NCBI GenBank assembly: GCA_000432135.1 | Contig: HF990554.1 | Coordinates: 1 to 15,762, forward strand | Reading direction: 5' to 3' | DNA: 15,762 nt | Origin: Firmicutes bacterium CAG:124 | GTDB taxonomy: Bacteria > Bacillota > Clostridia > Oscillospirales > Oscillospiraceae | In this document: positions 5,884 to 12,974 of the stretch, piece after piece | How the letters are laid out: each line of letters starts with the position of its first letter | Position numbering within the stretch: the stretch's first letter is position 1 | The notes under the pieces: model-generated | Seen by the model: only the letters and a program-made list of their open reading frames with translations | Databases searched by the model: none | Told to the model about the DNA's origin: nothing | Translations under genes and position numbers: made by a program

Positions 5884-7853
5884 TGCAGCAGCTCCAGAAA
5901 TTCCTGCTCGGACAGGACCGGGATGCCCAGCTCGTTGGCCTTTTTCAGCTTGCTGCCCGCGTTTTCGCCCGCGACGACATACGTCGTCTTTTTCGAGACG
6001 GACGAGGCGGCCTTGCCGCCGAGGCTTTCGATCTTCTCCGTCGCCTCCTCGCGCGTAAAGAGGCTCAGCGCGCCGGTCAGCACGAAGGTCTTTCCCGCAA
6101 AGCGGGTGTCCGTGATCCGGTTGGTCGACAGGAAGTTCACGCCAGCCTCGCGCAGACGCTCAATGAGGTCCTGCGACTGCGGGCTTGCAAAATAGTCGAG
6201 AATGTTCTGCGCCGTCGTCTCGCCGATATCAGGCACGGCAGTCAGGTCTTCAAGCGCCGCGTTCTGCAGCGCGTCGAGGCTGCCGAATGTAGCAGCCAGC
6301 ACCTTGGCCGCCTTGCTGCCGACCTGCCGGATACCGAGGGCGCACAGAAGGCGGGACAGATCGTTCTGCTTGCTGGCTTCGATGGCCGCCTCCAGATTCG
6401 CGGCGGATTTTTTGCCCTGACCGGGAAGCTCGGCAAACGCGGCGTAGTCCAGCCGGTAGAGGTCGGCGGGATTGGATACCATCTTCTGCTCGATCAGCTG
6501 ATCGAGGATCGCGCTGCCGAGGCCGTCGATGTTCATGGCCTCGCGCGAAACGAAATGCGCAAGATTGCGCGACAGCTGCGCGGGGCACTCCGCGCCGGTG
6601 CAGCGCAGAGCCGCGCCGTCCTCATCGCGCACGACGGGCGCGCCGCAGACGGGGCATTTGTCCGGCAGGTGATAGGGCTTCGCGCCCTCCGGGCGCCTGG
6701 CGAGCACGACCTCGAGAATTTCCGGGATGATCTCGCCTGCTTTCCGGATCTTGACGGTATCGCCGATGCGGATGTCCTTATCCGTAATAAAATCCTGATT
6801 GTGAAGCGTCGCGGCGGTGACGGTCGTCCCGGCCAGATGCACGGGAGCGACGATGGCGCGGGGCGTGAGAACGCCCGTGCGGCCCACCTGCACGACGATA
6901 TCCTCCAATACCGTCTCCTTGACCTCGGGCGGGTATTTGAAGGCTGCGGCCCAGCGCGGGAATTTGGCCGTGCTGCCGAGACGGGCGCGGCCCGCAAGGC
7001 TGTTGAGCTTCATAACGGCCCCGTCGATATCATACGGCAGGTCATAGCGCGTTTCGCCAAGCTCGGCGATCAACTGCTCCGCTTTGTCCATATCGCGGCA
7101 GAGTGTATAGGGAATGACCTTGAATTTCAAATTTCGCAGATAGTCCAGCGTCTCGCTGTGGGTCTGAAATTCCGCGCCCTCTGCCAGCTGCAGATTGAAA
7201 ACCAGAATGTCCAGCCTGCGCTTTGCAGCGATACCGGGGTCGAGCTGGCGCAAAGAACCCGCCGCCGCGTTGCGCGGGTTGGCAAAGAGCGGCTTTCCGA
7301 GCTTTTCCTGCTCGGCGTTGAGCGCCTCGAAGCTGGCGCGGGGCATAAAGACCTCGCCGCGCACGATCAGACGGGCGGGCGCGTGCTCCAGCGTCATGGG
7401 GATGGAGCGGATGGTCTTGAGATTTTCCGTTACATCCTCGCCGATCAGGCCGTCGCCGCGCGTTGCGCCGCGGACGAACTGTCCGTCGACATATTCCAGC
7501 GCGACGGAGAGACCGTCGACCTTCGGCTCGACGGAGTATTCCGCGTCCGGCTCCTCCTCGCGCACGTGCGCGTCAAAGTCGCGCAGCTCGTCATAGGAAA
7601 ACACGTCCTGCAGGCTTTCCAGCGGGACGGCGTGGCGCACCTTGACAAATTCGCTCAGCGCCTGCCCGCCGACGCGGCGCGTCGGACTGAGGGGCGAGGC
7701 GTACTGCGGGTACTGCGCCTCCAGTTCTTCCAATCTGCGCAGCTTGTGGTCATAGTCATAATCGCTCATTTCGGGGTTGTCGAGCACGTAATAAAGATAT
7801 CCGGCGTGTTCCAGCTCCCGTGTGAGCTGTTCAATTTCCTGTTTCGGTTCCAT
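5880..7853 (-). CDS. ligA: NAD-dependent DNA ligase LigA
   Basis: The product is 657 residues, against about 670 for typical LigA. It seals nicks with 5' phosphate in duplex DNA during replication and repair, using NAD+. Domain order is complete: the Ia NAD-binding segment (YYVLDNPEMSDYDYD, 21-35), the nucleotidyl transferase domain with the adenylated lysine K111 in EPKVDG, an OB fold around 315-385, a zinc finger with C400, C403, C418 and C423, helix-hairpin-helix repeats about 470-555, and a C-terminal BRCT domain from about 585. The start ATG at 7853 lies inside the end of yunB (23-bp overlap), and the stop overlaps the next gene. All catalytic features are present, so it should be the essential housekeeping ligase. 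Confidence 0.97.
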   Translation of the reverse strand: MEPKQEIEQLTRELEHAGYLYYVLDNPEMSDYDYDHKLRRLEELEAQYPQYASPLSPTRRVGGQALSEFVKVRHAVPLESLQDVFSYDELRDFDAHVREEEPDAEYSVEPKVDGLSVALEYVDGQFVRGATRGDGLIGEDVTENLKTIRSIPMTLEHAPARLIVRGEVFMPRASFEALNAEQEKLGKPLFANPRNAAAGSLRQLDPGIAAKRRLDILVFNLQLAEGAEFQTHSETLDYLRNLKFKVIPYTLCRDMDKAEQLIAELGETRYDLPYDIDGAVMKLNSLAGRARLGSTAKFPRWAAAFKYPPEVKETVLEDIVVQVGRTGVLTPRAIVAPVHLAGTTVTAATLHNQDFITDKDIRIGDTVKIRKAGEIIPEILEVVLARRPEGAKPYHLPDKCPVCGAPVVRDEDGAALRCTGAECPAQLSRNLAHFVSREAMNIDGLGSAILDQLIEQKMVSNPADLYRLDYAAFAELPGQGKKSAANLEAAIEASKQNDLSRLLCALGIRQVGSKAAKVLAATFGSLDALQNAALEDLTAVPDIGETTAQNILDYFASPQSQDLIERLREAGVNFLSTNRITDTRFAGKTFVLTGALSLFTREEATEKIESLGGKAASSVSKKTTYVVAGENAGSKLKKANELGIPVLSEQEFLELLQ

Positions 7854-8511
7854 ATTGTTCCCAGCCTTCCGTTGTAGTCAGATGTCCCAGGTTTACGTAC
7901 GTTTCAGGCACTGTGCCGACGATCACGGTCTGCGCGAGCATGACGTCGCTGTCCACGTCGACCGTCTCATAGCCGACGGTCGTCAGGATGGTCAGGCTGA
8001 TGGTGAATTTCACCTTCAGCGTCTGCAGCGTCTGGTTGATCCCGGCTGCGGTAAAATCCGAAAAAAAGTCAGCGTTCGACATGGTGAGGCTGACGGCCTT
8101 GACCGGCAGCTCCGGGCCGGTTCCGGCCAATAGATCCGGCAGCAGGAGGTTCCCGAGCGGGATGCCCATCTGCTGCGTGTTGATCTGCGCGACAAGGGTA
8201 TCCAGAAGTTCCAGCACCTCGACTTTGAGGCGCTCGACCTGCGTCATGTCGGTGCGAAGCGCGGTGATATGGCCCTCCACGTCCTTTTCCAGCACGATCA
8301 CGCGGGAAAAATCCGTGTCGCCCCTGCGGAGCATTTCGCTGACGGCCTCTATGATGGCGTTCGACGCGGCGTTGACCGCCTGATTGCGCGCAAGCTCGCG
8401 GATATACGGTGACAAATGCAGCTCCACGAGCAGAACCAGCCCCGTCAGCACGAGCAGCGGGACGATCAGAAGCAGTCTTCTGCGTCTTCGTTTTTTCCGG
8501 CTCATCTCCAT
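7831..8511 (-). CDS. yunB: Sporulation protein YunB
   Basis: The product is 226 residues with a very basic N-terminus (SRKKRRRRR), a membrane helix at about 13-31 and an extracytoplasmic domain (HLSPYIRELARNQAVNAASN and following) that matches the Spore_YunB family. In Bacillus subtilis the yunB gene is under mother-cell sporulation control and its loss affects sporulation; the molecular role is not settled. Two starts are possible, ATG 8511 or ATG 8505. GGGGG lies 3-4 nt before the first and about 10 nt before the second, so neither can be excluded. The ribosome binding site is part of a hairpin (8515-8538). The gene follows pcrA by 38 bp and overlaps ligA by 23 bp, so it is embedded in a DNA-repair operon rather than a sporulation locus. 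Confidence 0.85.
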   Translation of the reverse strand: MEMSRKKRRRRRLLLIVPLLVLTGLVLLVELHLSPYIRELARNQAVNAASNAIIEAVSEMLRRGDTDFSRVIVLEKDVEGHITALRTDMTQVERLKVEVLELLDTLVAQINTQQMGIPLGNLLLPDLLAGTGPELPVKAVSLTMSNADFFSDFTAAGINQTLQTLKVKFTISLTILTTVGYETVDVDSDVMLAQTVIVGTVPETYVNLGHLTTTEGWEQYGTETGN

Positions 8512-8514
8512 ACA

Positions 8515-8538
8515 CCCCCAGCATAGCCTATGCCGGGG
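8515..8538 (-). promoter_or_regulatory. Hairpin covering the yunB ribosome binding site
   Basis: On the plus strand CCCC (8515-8518), one base, GCATAG, C, CTATGC, one base and GGGG form an inverted repeat. On the minus-strand mRNA the G-rich arm is the presumed yunB Shine-Dalgarno sequence, so folding would hide it. It has no U-tail, so it is not a typical terminator for pcrA. Any regulatory effect is inference. Confidence 0.35.
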
Positions 8539-8549
8539 TCATGGGAAGA

Positions 8550-10982
8550 TTACAGCTTTTTCATGTGCTGGCTTGCCGTGTTTGCCATAAGGCGCTTCGT
8601 GCCGACGCCGTCGAACGCGATCTCGAGCAGCGCGTCGGCGCCCATGGGCAGGACCGTCAGGATCATGCCCCGGCCAAATGCCTTGTGCTGCACCATTTCC
8701 CCTGCCGCGAAGCTGACCTTCGGGGCCGGCTTCGGCTGCGTGTGGACGGAATAGTCCTTCTGCGGCTTCGGGCGCGTGGGGATCTGCGAAAAGTCATTAT
8801 ACTCGTCGCCGTAGATGCTGACGCGGCCAAACGAGCCGTACTGCCGGGGGGCCTGCTGCGAATAGCTGGGCTTCGGCGCGCCGACGCGCTTGACGAATTC
8901 CGCCGGAAGCTCGTCTACAAAGCGGGAGGGCAGGTTCGTCGTGGTGCGTCCATAGAGCATACGCTGCCGGGCATAGGAAATAACGAGGTTCTGCTTGGCT
9001 CTGGTGATGGCGACGTAGCACAGGCGGCGCTCCTCTTCCAGCTCCTCCGGCTCGTTCAGGCAGCGGTTCGACGGGAACAGCCCCTCTTCAAAGCCCGTGA
9101 GAAATACATTCGGGAATTCCAGGCCCTTTGCCGCGTGCATCGTCATCATGACGACGGCGTCCGCGTCCGGGTCATACTGCTCGATATCCGTGTAGAGGGC
9201 AATTTCCTCCAGAAAGCCCGCCAGCGTGGGCGTATCGGTGTTTTCCATATAGGCAAGAATGCTGGATTTGAGTTCGCGGACGTTTTCGGCGCGGGTACGC
9301 GCTTCGACATCGTCCTTTTCCTCGAGCATTTTCAGATAGCCGGTGCGGAGCATGACCTCCTCATAGAAGTCCGGCAGAGAAAGCGTCGTCAGAAGCTCGG
9401 CGCATTCCTCGATCACGACCGTGAAGGCCATGAGCTTCGCGGCGGACTTTTCAAGGCTCGGATAGCTGTACGGGTCGGAGACAACCGTGTAGAGCGGCAC
9501 GCCTGCCGCAGCCGCCTGCCGCTGCGCCATTTCGAGCGTTTTGCCGCCGATGCCGCGCGGCGGGTTATTGATGATGCGCTGCAATCTCAGCTCGTCTGCG
9601 CGGTTATTGATCACGCACAGATAGGCCAGCATATCCTTGACCTCGGCGCGGTCAAAGAAGCGTGTGCCGCCGATGATGCGGTACGGGATGCCGCTGCGCT
9701 TGAACGCATTTTCCACCGCGTTCGACTGCGCATTCGTGCGGTAGAGCACGGCGAAATCCTTGAAATTCTTCCCCTTGGACATGGAGATAATGCGGCTGGA
9801 AATGTAATTGGCCTCATCCGACTCGCTTGCCGCCTCGTAGACCGTGATGCGGTCGCCCGCAGCGTTCTGCGTCCAGAGCTTTTTGCCCTTGCGCCCCCGG
9901 TTGTGCGAGATGACGGCGTTGGCCGCGTTCAAAATGGCCTGCGTGGAGCGGTAGTTCTGCTCCAGGCGGATGACACGTGCGCCCTTGAACTGCTTTTCAA
10001 AGGAAAGAATGTTCTCGATAGTCGCGCCGCGGAATTTGTAGATGGACTGGTCGTCGTCGCCGACGACGCAGATGTTTTCATACCCGCCCGCAAGCAGCGC
10101 TGTCAGCTGATACTGCAGCTGGTTCGTGTCCTGATACTCGTCGATCATGACGTAGTGGAACTTGCGCTGGTAATACGTCCGCACGTCCTCAAACTGCTCA
10201 AGCAGCTCGACGGTCTTGAGGATGATATCGTCAAAGTCCAGCGCGTTGGCCTCGTGCAGGCGCTTTTCGTATTCGGCGTAGAGCTGCGCGATGCGGTCCA
10301 TGCGGTAATCGCCGGACTTTCCGGCGTGTTTGGAAAACTGCTCCGGCCCCTGCCGCTTGTCCTTGGCCTTGCTGATGACGGAAAGCGCCAGACGCGGCGG
10401 GAGGGATTTTTCGTCAAGACCGAAGTCCTTCAGGATATCCTTCATGACGCGCTCGGAATCGCTTGTGTCATAGATTGTGAAGCGGCCCGTGTAGCCGTCC
10501 AGGCGGCCAATTTCCCGGCGGAGGATGCGGCAGCAGGCGGCATGAAACGTCATGGCCCAGACGTCCATGGCGTAGTCGCCCAGCAGCGCCTGCAATCTGG
10601 CCTTCAGCTCGTTTGCAGCTTTGTTTGTGAACGTGATGGCCAGAATCGACCACGGCGCGGCGGGCCGGAGCGCGCACAGGCGCTCGGCCTGCTGCTGCAT
10701 GGCGGGATCGCGCGTTTTGAGGTAGTCCTCGAGATATGTAACGTCCGCCTCCGCGATATACTCCGGAATTTCATTCGAGTCGGAGCCTTCGCCGAAGGCG
10801 ATGAGATTGGCGATGCGGTTGATGAGAACGGTCGTCTTGCCGCTGCCCGCACCGGCCAGCAGCAGCAGCGGCCCCTGCGTTGTAAGAACGCCCTCGCGCT
10901 GCATCTCGTTCAGGTTCTGAAAGCGCGCAGCGATCACAGCGCGGCGCGCGGATAAGAACCGGGCTTCAAATGTCTGTTCCAT
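8550..10982 (-). CDS. pcrA: UvrD/PcrA-type ATP-dependent DNA helicase
   Basis: The product is 810 residues, a superfamily 1A 3'-5' helicase that removes proteins from DNA and acts in repair and replication restart. Motifs are in order: Walker A GAGSGKT (44-50), motif Ia AITFTNKAA (115-123), TFHAACCRILRR (145-156), Walker B DEYQD (281-285), motif III GDDDQSIYKFRGA (308-320), motif IV region EQNYRST (341-347), and motif VI YVAITRAKQNL further on. The C-terminus (VSFAAGEMVQHKAFGRGMIL) is the Tudor-like RNA-polymerase-binding module of PcrA. Between Walker A and motif Ia there is an insert of about 45 residues (roughly 65-110) that standard PcrA lacks, as I recall it. AAGGGGAAGCT precedes the ATG. 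It heads the pcrA-yunB-ligA-hydrolase run. Confidence 0.95.
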   Translation of the reverse strand: MEQTFEARFLSARRAVIAARFQNLNEMQREGVLTTQGPLLLLAGAGSGKTTVLINRIANLIAFGEGSDSNEIPEYIAEADVTYLEDYLKTRDPAMQQQAERLCALRPAAPWSILAITFTNKAANELKARLQALLGDYAMDVWAMTFHAACCRILRREIGRLDGYTGRFTIYDTSDSERVMKDILKDFGLDEKSLPPRLALSVISKAKDKRQGPEQFSKHAGKSGDYRMDRIAQLYAEYEKRLHEANALDFDDIILKTVELLEQFEDVRTYYQRKFHYVMIDEYQDTNQLQYQLTALLAGGYENICVVGDDDQSIYKFRGATIENILSFEKQFKGARVIRLEQNYRSTQAILNAANAVISHNRGRKGKKLWTQNAAGDRITVYEAASESDEANYISSRIISMSKGKNFKDFAVLYRTNAQSNAVENAFKRSGIPYRIIGGTRFFDRAEVKDMLAYLCVINNRADELRLQRIINNPPRGIGGKTLEMAQRQAAAAGVPLYTVVSDPYSYPSLEKSAAKLMAFTVVIEECAELLTTLSLPDFYEEVMLRTGYLKMLEEKDDVEARTRAENVRELKSSILAYMENTDTPTLAGFLEEIALYTDIEQYDPDADAVVMMTMHAAKGLEFPNVFLTGFEEGLFPSNRCLNEPEELEEERRLCYVAITRAKQNLVISYARQRMLYGRTTTNLPSRFVDELPAEFVKRVGAPKPSYSQQAPRQYGSFGRVSIYGDEYNDFSQIPTRPKPQKDYSVHTQPKPAPKVSFAAGEMVQHKAFGRGMILTVLPMGADALLEIAFDGVGTKRLMANTASQHMKKL

Positions 10983-11058
10983 AGCTTCCCCTTACGGGCA
11001 ATGTCGTCGATTTAAGACCGCATTCTATGCGAAACCCCGGTAAAAAACGGACGCAGCT

Positions 11059-11307
11059 GGTAGGGGCGGGGCTCTGCTCCGCCCGATGGGCAGCCGCAAA
11101 TCCGTATGGTGCCCTGTAGGGGCCGATGCCTACATCGGCCGGCAGAATGCACCGATTTTACGGTAGTCTGCGGCAAATTCGTAACTTCCAAACGGGCCGA
11201 TGTGGGCATCGGCCCCTACAATCACACAAGCAAGTGCCTGCGAATTCGCCGAAGATTTTCGATTATCCGGTGCGTCCCGCAGGGCGGAGCAGAGCCCCGC
11301 CCCTACC
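11059..11307. repeat. Nested inverted-repeat element
   Basis: Two pairs of inverted repeats are nested. The outer arms, 11059-11084 and 11282-11307, are perfect 26-bp reverse complements, beginning GGTAGGGGCGGGGC. The inner arms, 11115-11140 and 11195-11220, match at 25 of 26 positions, beginning TGTAGGGGCCGATGCC. Both share the outward-facing TAGGGGC end and each arm is itself hairpin-forming (for example GGCCGATG...CATCGGCC). The 54 bp core holds no gene. The arrangement resembles a REP/MITE-like palindromic unit inserted into another such unit. It fills most of the 440-bp gap between sigF and pcrA (10983-11422), which has no coding region of its own. Confidence 0.85.
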
Positions 11308-11391
11308 AACCTTGTTCGAGGTTTCGTCGTGTTTGCGTGACAGGACACAGTATCAAGTGGTATGACATTGCCTTTTCAATAAACTACGGAT

Positions 11392-11420
11392 ATTCTACCG
11401 CATTTTGCCCGGTTTGTCGA
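11392..11420 (-). promoter_or_regulatory. Candidate sigma-A promoter before pcrA
   Basis: On the minus strand TCGACA (11420-11415) and TAGAAT (11397-11392) are spaced by 17 nt, each one mismatch from the consensus. It lies just after the sigF stop codon and points at pcrA, 400 bp away, so a transcript from it would carry the nested repeat in its leader. No better promoter was found closer to pcrA. Confidence 0.45.
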
Positions 11421-11422
11421 CA

Positions 11423-12124
11423 TCAAAAAAATGTTCGAAGCCGTTCCAGCGCCTTCTTTTCGATGCGGCTGACCTGCACCTGCGACACGCCGATGAGGCC
11501 CGCGACGCGCTGCTGGGTCAGGCTGTGGTAATAGCGGAGCTGGATGACGAGCCGTTCCTTGTCGTTCAGGCGGGCAAGCGCCTCCTGCAGGGCCATGCGT
11601 TCGAGCAGCTTTTCCTCCATGCCGTCTGTACACAGGACATCCTCGAGGGAGAAGCCCTCCTCGCCGGTCTGGCGCTGGATGGACTCGGTCGCGCTGGTGG
11701 CGGTTTCGGCAGCCGCGATCTCCTCCGGCGAAAGGCCCAGCGCCTCGGACAGCTCGGAGACCGTCGGGTCGCGGCCGAAATCGCCGGTCAGGCGCTCACG
11801 GGCCTTTTTGATGGCGGCGGCGCGCTCTTTCACGCTGCGGCTGACCTTGACCGCGCCGTCGTCGCGCAGAAAGCGGCGGATCTCTCCGGCAATTTTGGGG
11901 ACGGCGTAGGTCGAAAACTGCGTGCCGTAGGCGGTATCAAAGCCCTCGACCGCCTTTAAAAAGCCGACGCAGCCGAGCTGGAACAGATCGTCCGGCTCTA
12001 CGCCGCGGCCAAAATACCGCCGGGCGATCGACCAGATGAGGCCCGTGTTTTCCGTCACGAGCCGTTCGGACGCGTCCCGGTCGCCCTGCTGCGAGCGCTG
12101 GATGAGCGTGATGGTGTCGCTCAA
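11423..12124 (-). CDS. sigF: RNA polymerase sigma-F, sporulation
   Basis: The product is 233 residues (Bacillus sigma-F is about 255). It directs forespore-specific transcription after asymmetric division and is held inactive by SpoIIAB. Region 2 is at about 28-90 (GLIWSIARRYFGRGVEPDDL, FQLGCVGFLKAVEGFD, FSTYAVPKIAGEIRRFLRDD), region 3 at about 95-165, and region 4 with the -35-binding helix-turn-helix at about 185-230 (LTQQRVAGLIGVSQVQVSRI). The start is a TTG at 12124 that overlaps the spoIIAB stop as TTGA, preceded by GGAGG with 8-nt spacing. Upstream in-frame sequence overlaps spoIIAB and is not protein-like. Position third in the spoIIA operon makes the assignment as sigma-F rather than sigma-G firm. 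Confidence 0.95.
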   Translation of the reverse strand: MSDTITLIQRSQQGDRDASERLVTENTGLIWSIARRYFGRGVEPDDLFQLGCVGFLKAVEGFDTAYGTQFSTYAVPKIAGEIRRFLRDDGAVKVSRSVKERAAAIKKARERLTGDFGRDPTVSELSEALGLSPEEIAAAETATSATESIQRQTGEEGFSLEDVLCTDGMEEKLLERMALQEALARLNDKERLVIQLRYYHSLTQQRVAGLIGVSQVQVSRIEKKALERLRTFF

Positions 12125-12561
12125 GCGGTTTTCCTCCGCTGCACGATCTTGCGCTTCATATGTACCGTCGTGCCCTTGCCGGGCTTTGACGTGACCTGAA
12201 GCGAGGTCATGAAGCTCTCCATGATCGTAAAGCCCATGCCGCTGCGCTCCGGGCCGCCGGTCGTGAACATGGGCGCGCGGGCCTTTTCCACATCCTCCAT
12301 GCCGCAGCCCTTGTCGCGGATGACGATATCCAGCACGTTCTCCGGCAGAATGCGGCAGCGGATGGTCACGGTGCCGAGGCAGTCGCGGTAGGCATGAACA
12401 ATGCAGTTGGTCACGGCCTCGGACACCGCGGTCTTGATATCGTTCAGCTCCTCGAGATTGGGGTCGAGCTGGGCGGCGAAGCACGCGACTGCCGCGCGGG
12501 CAAAGGATTCGTTCGAGGACCGGCTGGGGAAGGTCAGCGTCATTTCATTTTCAGCTTTCAT
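12121..12561 (-). CDS. spoIIAB: Anti-sigma-F factor and kinase SpoIIAB
   Basis: The product is 146 residues, the same length as in B. subtilis. It is a GHKL-fold serine kinase that binds sigma-F with ATP and phosphorylates SpoIIAA. The N box is SEAVTNCIVHAY (47-58), the G1 box DKGCGM (83-88) and the G2 box GMGFTIMESF (108-117). The ATG at 12561 is chosen because AGGAG lies 8 nt before it; an in-frame TTG two codons upstream is too close to that site. It overlaps spoIIAA by 11 bp and sigF by 3 bp, so all three proteins are translationally coupled, as suits a partner-switch module where stoichiometry matters. Confidence 0.96.
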   Translation of the reverse strand: MKAENEMTLTFPSRSSNESFARAAVACFAAQLDPNLEELNDIKTAVSEAVTNCIVHAYRDCLGTVTIRCRILPENVLDIVIRDKGCGMEDVEKARAPMFTTGGPERSGMGFTIMESFMTSLQVTSKPGKGTTVHMKRKIVQRRKTA

Positions 12562-12883
12562 GGACAAGGCTCCTTTCGTCTTCCAGAGTTGCTATGCGCT
12601 CAATGCCGGAGGCCTTGAGCACCTTCATCGGCTGCGGCGGAACGCTTCGGAGAATGACCTCGCCGCGCAGCTGCCGCATCCGGCGCACGCAGGAGATCAC
12701 GATGGCGATCCCGCTGGAGTCCATAAACGTGACCTCCCTGAAATCCAGCACGCACACGCGCGGCAGATAGAGGTCGATTTTGTTGCCCAGGACGCGCATG
12801 ATATCCTTCGCGCTGTGGTGGTCAATTTCGCCGCGCAGCGCGACGGTCAGATGCTTGTCCTGCAAAAAGCTTGTGAGATTCAT
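12551..12883 (-). CDS. spoIIAA: Anti-anti-sigma factor SpoIIAA
   Basis: The product is 110 residues with a STAS domain over its whole length. The phosphorylation motif is FMDSSGIAIVI; the second serine (S57) corresponds to the residue phosphorylated by SpoIIAB and dephosphorylated by SpoIIE in B. subtilis. Unphosphorylated SpoIIAA frees sigma-F from SpoIIAB. The start at 12883 follows GGAGG by 8 nt; an in-frame start ten codons earlier would lie in the hairpin region and is rejected. It is first in the spoIIA operon, 91 bp after valS. Confidence 0.95.
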   Translation of the reverse strand: MNLTSFLQDKHLTVALRGEIDHHSAKDIMRVLGNKIDLYLPRVCVLDFREVTFMDSSGIAIVISCVRRMRQLRGEVILRSVPPQPMKVLKASGIERIATLEDERSLVHES

Positions 12884-12905
12884 TTGTTCGCCTCCAAAAT
12901 AGAAA

Positions 12906-12938
12906 ATGGACACACAGGGCTTTTTCCTGTGTGTCCAT
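12906..12938 (-). terminator. Hairpin between valS and spoIIA
   Basis: A perfect 13-bp stem (ATGGACACACAGG and its complement) with a 7-nt loop is followed on the minus strand by TTTTCTATTTT. It starts 37 bp after the valS stop and reads as an intrinsic terminator for valS. Its distal arm is close to the spoIIAA ribosome binding site. Confidence 0.75.
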
Positions 12939-12969
12939 TATAGAAGCTTTTACGCGCGGGTTTTGTCAA
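12937..12969 (-). promoter_or_regulatory. Promoter-like elements before spoIIA
   Basis: On the minus strand a consensus TTGACA (12969-12964) and a consensus TATAAT (12942-12937) lie just past valS, but with a 21-nt spacer, well over the usual 16-18. The TATAAT overlaps the first bases of the hairpin. A sigma-H promoter, expected for spoIIA from B. subtilis, was not found here. Confidence 0.3.
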
Positions 12970-12974
12970 AGGGA

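Noticed and set aside
5883..7877. A 664-codon open frame on the plus strand opposite ligA
   Set aside because: Its stop-free length follows from GC-rich codon use of ligA; it has no ribosome binding site or protein-like motifs, while the ligA strand shows every ligase motif.
8409..10955. An 848-codon open frame on the plus strand opposite pcrA
   Set aside because: It mirrors the helicase gene and is Arg/Val/Ala-rich without recognisable domains; it also crosses the pcrA-yunB gap, as an antisense shadow can.
12125..12484. Longer sigF frame beginning at 12484
   Set aside because: The additional 120 codons are antisense-like noise within spoIIAB; the family N-terminus begins at the TTG at 12124.
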